From Ceratorhiza oryzae-sativae (Eukaryota > Basidiomycota > Agaricomycetes > Cantharellales > Ceratobasidiaceae): 64,000 nt of DNA. The position numbers and the translations under genes are program-made. This document shows, piece by piece, positions 20,964 to 31,841 of this stretch; the stretch's first letter is position 1, and each line of letters starts with the position of its first letter. Below the pieces are notes generated by a model, which searched no databases, was not told the origin of the DNA, and worked only from the letters and a program-made list of their open reading frames with translations. Location: contig JARWMV010000084.1 of NCBI GenBank assembly GCA_030998015.1, positions 1-64,000 of the forward strand, given 5' to 3'.

Positions 20964-22230
20964 TGTTATGGATCACTAACATTTTTCTATTATTTTAGTC
21001 TGCTCTGCCAACCTCAAGCAATGCCTCTTTAATTTTCTTGAAATTAAATGAATTTTTATGCATCTGAATTTGCACTATTTGTGTCCCATTAAATAGTACT
21101 AATTCTCCTCTTTCCAACGCATATATTATCATGATTTTATCTTAAGAACTCAGGGAGATATATAGGTTGCAATATTTCCTCTTATCAGGAGATATTGATT
21201 ACAACATTGCACTGCTCATATCTTAGCAACTGCTTATGCTATCAAAGCAACCTTATGCTCTATTGATAGCTAATCTTCGGCGGTATCTGCTGCCCAAAGA
21301 TCGTTGCAATCCACTAGATCCTTGCACCAGAATGGCCTGAAGATCATTTGAATCTTACTGGACCATCAATCAAGATCTAATGACTCCAGTGAGTCAGGAG
21401 AGCCTTCCAAATTGATCCAGAAGCTTCTCTGACTCACTTTATGACTCACTGAGATGTAGCCTCTGTTCATTACATGTATATACTATGATAATATGATCTA
21501 CAAGCCAATAGCAGGTCTCAGAAGCATCAATGCCTTCAATCCACACCCTGTCTTTACTCTCATATCCTATACTGGGCTAGGGTGTACCCCAAGTATAGCA
21601 GTACCCTCTTTTGATGATTGCACTGGCATGCATGTATCTATTTGGCTCTGGAATGCCCTCCTCAGGGTATAAAAGGACCTCCTCTGAGGCCCTCCCAGAG
21701 CATCCACTCTTACTCAACCCAGACTGGTTATTGGTTTCTTTTTCTCTTTCTATTTCTCTTGTCTGTGTGTGATTTCTTATATAACTAGTACTGAGGAATA
21801 AAGTACCATATTAGTTATATACTGTCTGATTTGTTGTATATTATATACAGAGATATATAAGTATACAATATTGCCTGATTGAGCATGACATTAAGTACCA
21901 GCTATTAGAGGAAATCTAAGTACCTGTAGCTGAGGAAGTACATGCATTAGGCAGCCCTCCATCTATCCTATAAGCTATCGCTTAAGTCTAGTATTAAGAT
22001 TAGTATCAGTTAGTCCAAGCAACTAGGGCTGAACTACATTTAAGATATTTAAGGGAACCTGACCATAGTAGTCTTGCTCTTTATACCTATAAATTAGTCA
22101 GTTTACACTGTGAATAATTAAGACTACTTTGAGTGTTATAGTGTAAGAAGTATTGAGTATGATTAGTGTATACTAACATATCTACATTTGCTTAGGCTCT
22201 AGATATTCAAGTGTACCCTGACCTGTAACA
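20964..22230 (+). repeat. Family-G LTR L4 (CpG-decayed, no target duplication)
   Basis: The ends are TGTTATGGATC (20964) and CTGACCTGTAACA (22230). TATA is at 21668 and AATAAA at 21797. CpG sites are mostly TpG or CpA, and about 50 bases near 22139 are missing compared with L3. The flanks CAGTG and TTGGC differ, so one side was rearranged after insertion. The left flank is fragment D; the right flank is unrelated. Confidence 0.9.
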
Positions 22231-22396
22231 TTGGCTCATGGATCTTGTAATCCTTCCTGTGTTCTGCTGCACCATAGTTTCTTAATGTTCTCTTATGTAA
22301 TGCAGAGGTTGGTCAGTATCTCTTGTACTCAGCCCTTAATATCTGTGCTAGATATTTGTGTCTTGCCACTAGTTGAGTGTGAAGCTTGCTTTATCA

Positions 22397-22925
22397 TGTC
22401 AAGACCCCTCTGTCTCCTTGTCTCTATTGATTCCTTAAGTAGTGGCTATGTTGTTAGTGGTAATTTGCAGTGTATATTGATAGTATTTATGTACTATGTA
22501 CACATGCCCCCTGTGGTCAATGAGATAAAGCAAGCTGGGGTCCACAGCCTTGCTTTCAATGAGTTATATACCCTTCAAGGTATGAGTCAGACTGTTCTGC
22601 AGTCTGCAGTGTGTTTTAGGTCACATGCAGTGTAAACAAGTATTAAGTAAGTCACTCTTAGGGTTGTTGCAGCTTGAAATCTTATAGGGCTGCACAAGGT
22701 CTGAGGGTCACATCATTTAAGTGCTGAGGTAACATGATAACTTGCTCCTTGCTTCAAGTTACAATGGAGAGAATCACAGGAGCAAGTTAAATAACCACTG
22801 TAAGCACCAGGATAAGCACCAAGGTCATGTGACTATGTTTATAGCTTGTTTGACTTAGGAGCAAATGCTATAAACTATAGGCTAATTCACTTGTCACATT
22901 ATGGCTGTCTGTGCAGGTCATAACA
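22397..22925 (+). repeat. Family-B LTR, copy 1
   Basis: The ends are TGTCAAGACCCCTCTGTC and GGTCATAACA. A second copy at 50447-51004 shares the ends and most of the interior, such as the AGTTACAATGGAGAGAAT block. The interior is rich in GTCACATGA-type motifs. No matching target duplication is seen (TATCA and CCTTG). Confidence 0.82.
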
Positions 22926-25246
22926 CCTTGCTTTTGTCTTTAAAGAAGAGTCAGAAAGCCCCAGCCCAATCCAAATTTTCTGCAAAAAATGCAATCCAAC
23001 TCCAGAACCTGTTCCAGGCAAGGTATTCATTATTGTTATGTTGTTGTGGTTTATCTAACGCTTTCACCCTAGAAGAGCACCTCCAAATCTGCCAAGAGTT
23101 GTAACCCAAACTCTGGGGAAAATGGTAATGCTGACCCAAGACCTAGAAGATCTTGCATGACCACTGAAAGGAGCATGGGTGTACCCAACCAGGTCATACA
23201 TTTTGTTATGTTCTTGATAGCATGTCCTGTTTGCTTACCCCTCAAGATCTCTCCATGTGGGCAGCAGTTGTGGTATGTGTATTCAAGTCTCAGATGTTTT
23301 AAACCTGAGTTTTTCTGTATGAAGCAAAATGGCAAAGCAACCACCACTGAACCTCCCTCTCAACTCAAGCTCACCCTTGTTGACAAAGCTCCTAAAGCTT
23401 GTGGAAATGATAAGGCCATGGCTCCAGCTCCAGCTCCAGCTCCAGCTCAGGCACCTGTGCCTATTCCTGCTCCTGCACCTGTGCCTGCTCCTGCTCCTGC
23501 TGCACTCAAACTGTTCATGGATCCAGCTGCTGTGGGTGTATTCTTGGCTTCTATGGCCTTAGTTGGTTGTTTTTTCAACCCAGCCCCTTGTTACAGGTCA
23601 GGGTACACTTGAATATCTGGAGCTTAAGCAAATGTAGATATGTTAGTATACACTAATCGTACTCAATACTTCTTAGACTAGAGTAAGAAGGCTCAAAGTA
23701 GTTGCAATGCAATCAAGTAACACTCAAGGTAGTCTTAATCTTTCACAGTGTAAACTGACTAATTTATAGGTATAAAGAGCAAGACTACTATGGTCAGGTT
23801 CCCTTAGATATCTTAAATGTAGTTCAGCACTAGTCCCTTGGACTAACTCATACTAATCTTAATACTAGACTTAAGCAATAGCTTATAGGATAGATGGAGG
23901 GCTGCCTAATGCGTATACTTCCTCAGCTACAGGTACTTAGATTTCCTCTAATAGCTGGTACTTAATGTCATGCTCAATCAGGCAATATTGTATCCTTATA
24001 TATCTCTGTATATAAGATACAATGACTCAGACAGTATATAACTAATATGGTACGTTATTCCTCAGTACTAGTTATATAAGAAATCACACACAGACAAGAG
24101 AAATAGAAAGAGAAAAAAACCAATAACCAGTCTGGGTTGAGTAGAGGAGGGAAGGTGGTCTGGAAGGGCCTCAGAGGAGGTCCTTTTATACCCTGAGGAG
24201 GGCATTCCAGATCCAAATAGATACATGCATGCCAGTGCAATCATCAAAAGAGGGTACTGCTATACTTGGGGTACACCCTAGCCCAGTATAGGATAAAAGA
24301 GTAAAGACAGGGTGTGGATCAAAGGCATTGATGCATCTGAGACCTGCTATTGGCTTGTAGATCATATTATCATAGTATATACATGTAATGAACGGAGGCT
24401 ACATCTCAGTGAGTCATAAAGTGAGTCAGAGAAACTTCTGGATCAATTTGGGAAGCTCTCCTGACTCACTGGAGTCATTAGATCTTGATTGATGGTCCAG
24501 TAAGATTCTAATGATCTTCAGGCCATTCCGTCGTGAGGATCCGGTGGATCGCGACGATCTTCGGGCAGCAGATACCGCCGAAGATTAGCTATCGATAGAG
24601 CACAAGATCGCTTTGATAGCGTAAGCGGTTGCCGAGATATGAGCGTTGCGATGTTGTAATCAATATCTCCTGAAAAGAGGAAATATCGCAACCTCTGTAT
24701 CTCTCTGAGATCTTATCGTAAAAACTTAATAAAATATGCGTTGGAGAGCGGAAAATTTGTACTATTTAATGGAATGCTAAATAGTACAATTCAGAGCGCA
24801 TACAAATTCAAGTATTTCACAAATTAATTACAGAGGCATCGCTTGAGGTTGGCAGAGCAGACTAAAATAATAGAAAAATGTTAGTGATCCATAACACCCC
24901 TCAACCACCACCACCAGCCAAGCCCTTAGCTCCAACTCCAGCTCCAGCACTGGCTCTTGCGTCAAGTGCAAATACTCAAGATGACAACAGAAACAATCAT
25001 CTGATTGATTTTCCAACTATTCCAGTTTGGCTTGACTCAATCAACAACTTGCATCCAAAGCTCAACCTGCCATCCTGTGCTGAAAAGCTTGAAGAACATG
25101 GATTTATCCTTGTCAATCATCTGGTCTTGCCTGATTCAACACCTCAAGAGCGTACAAAAATCACAAAAATCAACTTTATTGCTTCTACCATCTTGATTCA
25201 GCAGGCTAAGGAGGTTGTCAAAGAGATGCAGTTGCTTCATGGATAG
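22926..25246 (+). pseudogene. Pro/Ala-rich protein with SAM-like C-terminal domain, split by solo LTR L5
   Basis: Coding pieces lie on + from about 22940 and 23080. A Pro-Ala dipeptide tract (APAPAPAPAQAPVPIP...) covers 23415-23510. After the LTR at 23589-24896 the reading continues from 24902 through another Pro/Ala tract to a stop at about 25246. The C-terminal 80 residues (IPVWLDSINNLHPKL, EKLEEHGFILVNHLV) look like a SAM-type helical domain. Probable introns interrupt the N-terminal part. Whether this is a host gene or an ORF of a DNA transposon (a mariner-type transposase remnant follows) cannot be decided. Confidence 0.5.
23589..24896 (-). repeat. Family-G solo LTR L5 with target duplication CCCCT
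   Basis: The ends are TGTTACAGGTCAGGG and GATCCATAACA. CCCCT precedes (23584-23588) and follows (24897-24901), so this is a clean solo LTR inserted into the Pro/Ala-rich gene. Its CpG block (24530-24660) is well preserved, suggesting a young copy. Confidence 0.95.
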
Positions 25247-25289
25247 TTACTGCATGGATTTTTATCTAATATGAATTATTCAATTTTAT

Positions 25290-26430
25290 ATGTGATATAT
25301 AATCACACATACGGAACCAACCAGCAGCAACTGCAGCTGATACACTGTATACTGCTTCTGTCAAGAATAACTTAGCCTCAAGGGTATCATCACCTGTCAA
25401 TGCCTCCCATGCAGGTGAGCCATGCTGTCAAATATGATATTTAATGGCTGAAAATGCAGACTCTATTGGCTTAAAGTCTGGTGAATATGGTAGTAGAAAG
25501 TCATAGAGCTACTGCAGAAAATAAATTGAGTAAACTTATATATTTTATGCACATATATTAAATCACTGCACTATAATATACTCTAGAATCTCTGGATTCT
25601 TATGAATCCAGCAGTTATCCATGATAATGACTGAGTTTGGACCAGACAAAGGTGTCATGACAACTAGCAGCCAATCAATAACATCTGAGAATAAATTGCC
25701 TGTAAACAACCCTTCCACAATCTCTAGATGGAGTATACCATCCAGAGACATGGCATGAAGTATTGAATATCTGTTATGGTTAGCTTGGATCAATTTGAGT
25801 ATTTCACAAAGAACATAACAGTGTCCTCAAACAAAAAATGTGCAATGAAATGCCTGCATCCCTGACATACTACAGGCATGACCATGGTATGCAGTACAAC
25901 AATCACATGAAGATTCATCTACAAAAACTAGCTGAAATGGCTAATAGCACATGCCAACCTCAAGCCAGAATGCATATCACTTGGCTTTGGAATGCTCCAA
26001 GGCTTGCTTTGACATCTATAATATTCCTCTGGTGTAAGCAGTGTGAGCAATTGCCCAAAATAAGCCTCACCTTTATCATAGTGAACCCACACCGATCAAG
26101 AGCATGTGATATACTAGATGCAGAGCATTGGATCCTGTATTCTTTGAAAAAAATTTCCCAAGGCTCATCAAGAAAGATATCAGGTTTGTTTCAGATGTTT
26201 CCTACAAAAAACTAAATAATGACAATGAGAGGATAGAGTATATACTAGCATAGATGCTCACTAATACATGTTCAAATGTGAGAATCTTTGGGTGCCCCTG
26301 CACTTCTTCATTACGAGGAGGCTGGACAGGAGAGCCTGTCTCCTCATAATGAGAAAGAGCAGTCTCTACAGTCCTAAGTCCAATTCCAGTCATCTTGGAA
26401 ATAGCCTTGGCTTCATGCAGAAGTGACATT
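25290..26430 (-). pseudogene. Tc1/mariner (IS630-type) DDE transposase, intron-containing, degraded
   Basis: Minus strand. A helix-turn-helix part (ISKMTGIGLRTVETALSHYEE) is at about 26310-26400. After a probable intron, PDIFLDEPWEIFFKEY is near 26150. The first catalytic Asp is in FVDESSCDCC near 25910. The second is in VIIMDNCWIHKNPEILEYI (25563-25640). The third acidic position is in FLLPYSPDFKPIE near 25460-25500. A single TGA interrupts the frame just after that, where CGA would be expected. Terminal inverted repeats were not identified. Confidence 0.78.
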
Positions 26431-26934
26431 TGAAGAACAATGTCATAGACATCACTTGACCAGGCTCAGTTTCAAGGCATGAAGTACAAGGAAAGGAGGA
26501 GGATGACAATATCATGTGACCAGAGCCTCTACAGTTCTATTAGTTATGCTAACACTCTGGGGTAATAGCATTGCACCTGTATTAGTACACACCAAATCCA
26601 AATATGAGTTTTGCACATTTTTACAGCAAGCCATGGCAACGACATGACTGCAAACTATAGTTCAAGGAGTATAAATGCTTGATTTTATAAAATATATTTC
26701 TACACTCCACAAGTTAGCCTCACATCTGCATGTCATTATTATGATTTGAACAGTATAGTATATGAAACTATATGATGAGAAACAAGGGAGATACAAACAA
26801 AAACTGTTTGGACCTTCAGAGCTTGAAAAATAGTTGGTGCTTACTTTTCAAGGCTTTTTGAAAATGACTGTAAACATACACATTTCAGCTAGTTGGTTAC
26901 AGATTGACTTGATAGCAAAGAATACTGCCTAATT
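26431..26934. other. AT-rich spacer, nothing recognised
   Basis: I see no open frame with known features. It may include the 5' end of the mariner-type element. Confidence 0.3.
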
Positions 26935-27545
26935 GGTAGCCATGAATAACAAGTCTACATAACAAGTGCTGTTGTGAGCCCCATTGAAGGTGCAGCAGGT
27001 GAAAGTTCTCTTCCTGCTTCTACTGTTGTATTTGCCAATCAGTTCATTATGCAGGAGGTCTATTGGTGTTAGCCTGTTGTATAGTCCAATGAGTTGTATG
27101 GTGCAGGAGTATCTCTGTAGCACTTGCCCCCCCTTATGACGTTGGCTTGAGGATTGTTTATGCTATTGCCAGGCAACCCAGTATATGTTGGGACTTAATG
27201 AGCTGAGTGACACAGACAGGCAAACTTTCATATGGCAGTCACTGATGCAAATAAGCACAGAGCAGTTGACTGCACAGGCAAATGACAGAGCAGAGCTCAA
27301 CTTTGCAGAAGTGGTGCTCAACAATGTCTCTGGCTAGCTTTGGAAATGCATATAAGAGATGTAGCCAATGAAGGAAAGGATGGTATTCAACTGTCTGTCA
27401 GGCACTCCTTATACATATGTTGGAACTGGTTTGAGGGTGTATATGCACAGTTAGAAAAAAAGGAGAACATGTAGAAAATTACTGCCATGTTGCACTCTGA
27501 TGCTTGACTAGCAACGTTGGTAGTTTCCTACACATTCTCCATGAA
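26935..27545 (+). repeat. Dispersed repeat F, copy 1
   Basis: It is similar along its length to 48480-49570 in the same orientation, for example GGGACTTA(A/C)TG(A/G)GCT..GTGACA(C/T)(A/G)GACAGGCAAACTT and the terminal GGTAGTTTCC(T)ACA(C/T)ATTCTCC. Copy 2 contains an extra insertion of about 0.5 kb. The class is unknown; it could be an LTR or a non-autonomous element. Confidence 0.6.
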
Positions 27546-27835
27546 AATATCAGTGCCTTCCTGAACCAAAAAAATGGTTTGGGGAATAAATTTACCCCTA
27601 TCTCACTCATTTTGCCTTGCACTCAAAAAGAGGAACCAATACAATTGCCACATGAGGTGTGTTGATCAATGCACCTAGTGTACAAGATCACCAAGTTTCA
27701 TGCAGCAAGACATACTTCACCTCATGAGCCACAAGCAGATATTCCTTGACATAAAAGTGCAATAAGAGCAGATAAACAGGCAGGGCAACAAAGAAATACA
27801 AACACTAGTTCCTTCATCACATGTTGTGCCTGCTC

Positions 27836-28345
27836 TGTCACAACTGAGAACTTGAACATGGTTAGCAGCAATCTAGGAAAGAAAACGCTGCAAGAGGGCC
27901 TCTGGGATGGGGAGAAATTGTCAAAGGGGAGCAGAATGACTGAAATTGACAAGTTGAAGTGCTCTGGAGACCAGAGATACATCATAAACTTGCTTTAATA
28001 CCATTGTCAAAAGCCTTGCTCTTGACATAGTAATTGATGTGCATGTGACTTGCTTATCTGATTCCCCTCATTTATTTCTGCCATTTGTGATGTGTCCTTG
28101 TACATATGCTTCTTTTCTTGCTTGCCCTCACTTCAGTGAATTTCCTCTTGCTTGTTCTGCTTGCAGCTGACCAGCTATCACTTGTATCACTTGCAGTTCC
28201 TAGCCCTTGCTTGTTGCTTGACTTCACTTGTATTTTTGCCTTGCAATGCCAGTCTGAGACAACTTGTCCTTGTCCTGGAGTTCTCTTGGAGCACTCTTTA
28301 CTCTCAGGACTACACCCCACAGTCTAAATGTTGTTGCTTGTGACA
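27836..28345. repeat. Two abutting family-C LTR pieces in opposite orientation
   Basis: 27836-28004 is the 3' part of a family-C LTR on the minus strand, starting TGTCACAACTGAG on +. 28005-28345 is a full-looking LTR on + (TGTCAAAAGCCTTGCTC ... GCTTGTGACA). Both show the GGTCTCCAGAG and CTTGCTTG-type motifs of the family. The head-to-head contact suggests an insertion or a rearrangement at 28004/28005. Confidence 0.6.
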
Positions 28346-29267
28346 GTGATTTGGAGATCTAAACACAAGTAACAAATATCAATAAGTGAGAGCTAAACAA
28401 CTACAAGTGAAATAAGCAACAGTTGGCTGGCTAAACACAGAAAAAGCAAGAGGCCATGCGTACAAGTGAGAACAAACGTGAACAGAACCTATAGCACAAG
28501 GATATGTTGCAACAGGTGAACAAAATAAAGAAAATCAGAGAGGGTCATCTTAAAGGCCATGGACACATGGCACTTTCAGGAGGCCACACTTGCTTGAGAT
28601 GGGGATGTCTTGGTTTGTACCATCCCTTTTGTCCTTTTGCTCCTGAATGTTTTGTGTTATTTTGCTGAAACCACATATGAAGAACATGGCTGAACATCTT
28701 ACCAGGTGCCCAGACTTCTTTCTGGACAAACCCCAGCAAGAGTTGGAGCTTCTTGACTGGTTTAAAGGATCAATAGCAATAAACCAGTGTGCTTTGGAAT
28801 GCTGTGATTTCATATTGAATGGAGTTGGCAATAGGTATTTTGTATGGAACAGGGAAACCACTTTAACTAGACTTTGCTAGCTGGTTCAGCAAACAATGGA
28901 ACATTATGAAGAGGGTTGAGCTAGATTCTGGCATTTGATTTGGGCCTTTAATATGGCACAACCTGGTTTACTGACAACAGCTCAATCAACCACAGAAGCA
29001 CCTCCCAAAATTCTGGACATGCCATATCAGGCAATTGCGCTGTCAAGAAAGCTTTTTTACAAGAGGAAACAGCTAGTTAATCACAAGAAGCAATTGAACA
29101 ATGCTTATACCACTGACTGATGGAATTTACTATTGTTCCTGCACTAACATTGCAAGAGACCATAACAATGCTCATTGTGAAAATTTGTCTGCTCCTGATT
29201 TGTTTCTAGAGCTCATGAATCTCTGCTGGGTGTCAAGGAACCTCCCCCCCGAAGACAATTCCATCTT
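28346..29267. other. No recognised gene
   Basis: Several short open frames on both strands occur, none with known motifs or a convincing start. It is probably decayed transposon sequence between family-C LTR pieces. Confidence 0.35.
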
Positions 29268-29437
29268 TGTCACAACTGACAAATTGTAAACAGTCGGCAT
29301 GAGTCTTGAGCTTTGGAAATGCTGCAATAGATCTCTGGGGCAAGGACAGGTGGTCTTACAGAAGTATAGGGCATGAATTGACAAGGTGAAGTGCTCTGGA
29401 GACCAGAGACACTTCACAGACCAGCTGAAATACTTTT
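29268..29437 (-). repeat. Family-C LTR fragment
   Basis: It begins on + with TGTCACAACTGACAA (the reverse of an LTR end) and includes GCTCTGGAGACCAGAGACACTTCACA, shared with the other family-C LTRs. The rest of the LTR is missing. Confidence 0.5.
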
Positions 29438-30188
29438 TGATTTCATACAACAAGCTGTCAATTTGTGATGTGATCAGAGATGAACTGGGTTGTCTGATGG
29501 GGTCTCCAGAGGACATTTCATCCCCTCCTGCTTTGCAGTTGCCTATGCCAAAGAGCAAATGACAATAAAAATATGAGATGAGCTAAAGCATACTGTTTTG
29601 TGTGCTGAAGGTTGGGTGTTGTGTCATGAGCCATGCTCCTGACATGTGATTGATTTCATTTGTGATTTGTCTCTTTTGTTTCCTTGATTTTGCCTGCTTT
29701 TTACAACCTGTACATGTGCATGTGCTCCCATTTTTGCCTACTCTTGCTTGTGTTGCTCGCCCTTCCCCATTCTTGCTTATACTTGCTTACACTTGCTGCC
29801 TGTAACTTGTACTGTGTTAGCTGTTTGTTGCTTGTACTGATGTGTCGCTTGCCATATTTGCCCCAAATAGTATTTAATTGAGTGTGTGAAGCATCTCTGG
29901 TCTCCAGAGTGCTTTGCCTTGTCTATTCACCCATTTCACGACCCTGAGACTCACTATGTCCCTGTAGGGATTTCCACCAGCTGTCTATGTGTTGTTGGCA
30001 GTGAGATTATAAAGCGCTATTATCAGGTGGTTGCATCTTACCACTCTGCACTTGATTCCCCACCATCCATTCCGACGTCACTTTGTGCAAGCATATAAAC
30101 AACTTGCCACTCACACCTCATACATGTTAGCCCATGGCTATCACCTACACCCACAACTCAAGGCACTAATACTGTGCCTGCAGCACCA

Positions 30189-31838
30189 TGTCCAAAAAAT
30201 GCTCTGCTTCAGCCACTTCATCTTAGTACTCCCAGCTGCATTGCTTGTGCCAGTAAGAGGTGTACCAGGCATCACGACATCCTCAGACAGTGCACAGGCC
30301 TTTCTGTATGGTCCAGAAGACCATCAAAAACTGGGTCATCTCTTCAACTATCTCATTGGCACCAGGAGCGACAGCTCCAAAGCAATCTCAACAGCGAGAT
30401 TTGCACATCAGGGACAAGGATCGTGTCTGCGCTCACAGAAATGTGTCAAGATATCAGTAGGCTGGCAAAGGAGACAAAACAATGTGCTCCAGTCCACTCA
30501 AGCACCCCAGCAGGAGAGAGCACCCCCAAACTATTGCTGGTCACTGGATCATCATAGAGAGAGCAGCCATCCAAAGTAGATTTGGGTCAGAAGCTCCCTG
30601 AGGCTCACTCAGGCAGCCCAAGGCAGAACGCAGCACAGAGGAGGACAACTAACAACGTCTACATGCACCTAGGAGTCCAGCAGAGCAAAGTATGATGGAG
30701 TTCAACCCCACAGGAACATCCACCCTCCCAGCCAAGGAAAATGACCTTTCACACCACCCGAGTTATCACAGAATTCCCTCGCAACACGACAGCACAAGAA
30801 ATGCAGCCAGCCGCACAGCCAGCAGTTTCGCTGCCCCCCTTGCACACCAGTGCACCCCCACAACCCATCCCACTCAGTGCAGATGGCCTGCGTTGGACTC
30901 CCGCACCTAAGCAAGAGACAAAAGAGCAGGAGGAAGTGTGCACCATGAATAACATCACCAACATCCTCACCCATGGTCTCACATGTCCTCTGGAGCAAGC
31001 TGCATGCGCAGCAACACAAACCCAAGCTCCCCTTCAGCCAAAGTCAAAGATTCCTGCCCCAGAGGAGTACAGTGGCAAGAAGGGGAACACAGCAAATTCA
31101 TTCCTACTTGACTGCAAAACATACTTTGTTGCTTACCTCTCCAGCTTTCCCACAGACAATTCCAGGATCATGTATGTGCTGGTGAACCTGAAGGAGGGCA
31201 TCCCCAAACAATGGGGCCAATACTACCTCAATAAACTGCTTGGGGGAGACTAGGATCCACTTATCAACAGTTGGGAAGCATTTGAAACTGGATTCCTTGC
31301 CAATCAATTGGTCTGCTCCTGCAGCCCTGCAGGTTGCCAAGCACCAAATCAACAAGCTGAAACAAACAGGCTCTGCCAGCTACTTTGCCACAGAGTTTAG
31401 GGTAATCGCAGGAGAGCTGGATTGGTCTGACAGTGCTCTGATGGCTGCATTTCACCAAGGCCTCAAGCCCTTTGACCGCAGCAAGCTCATTCAGCACACC
31501 ATTGGCTAGAGCATCACCAGTTTGGATGAGCTGATCAGCATTGCCTGCCATATTGACAACACACTGTTCAAGGCTTGCAAAGAAATGCAGTCAACCTCCA
31601 ACTCCTCATTGCCAGACACCTTGAAACCCACAAGCAAAAGATCGGGTGGCTTTGTGACAGTGGAGATCCAGGAGAAGTGAAGGAAGGTAGGACAATGCCC
31701 CAATTGTGGCAATTCTAGTCAGAAGTTTGAAAGCTGCCCCAATGGCTGGAAAGTCAAAGCTGAAGAACATCCTAAGCCAGTCTCAGAGAAGGTTGGAAGT
31801 TTAATTGATCTAGAGAAACCTACAGAATCAGGAAAAGC
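30189..31838 (+). pseudogene. gag: Family-C Gag, copy C1
   Basis: The start ATGTCCAAAAAATGC corresponds to the gag start of copy C2 at 36770. Blocks shared with C2 include DSAQAFLYGPEDHQK, PAPEEYSGKKG, RIMYVLVNLKEGIPKQWGQYYL (near 31170-31240), EFRVIAGELDWSDSALMAAFHQGLK and SITSLDELISIAC. The zinc knuckle at about 31695-31740 reads CPNCGNSSQKFESC, so its His is replaced by Gln. Several stops and frameshifts break the frame, for example TGA at 31678 where C2 has TGC. Confidence 0.78.
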
Positions 31839-31841
31839 CTG

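Noticed and set aside
23157..23612. Single + ORF of 151 residues ending in the hydrophobic stretch ASMALVGCFF as a membrane protein
   Set aside because: The last residues come from the inserted LTR, and the frame continues after the LTR; the apparent C-terminus is an artefact of the insertion.
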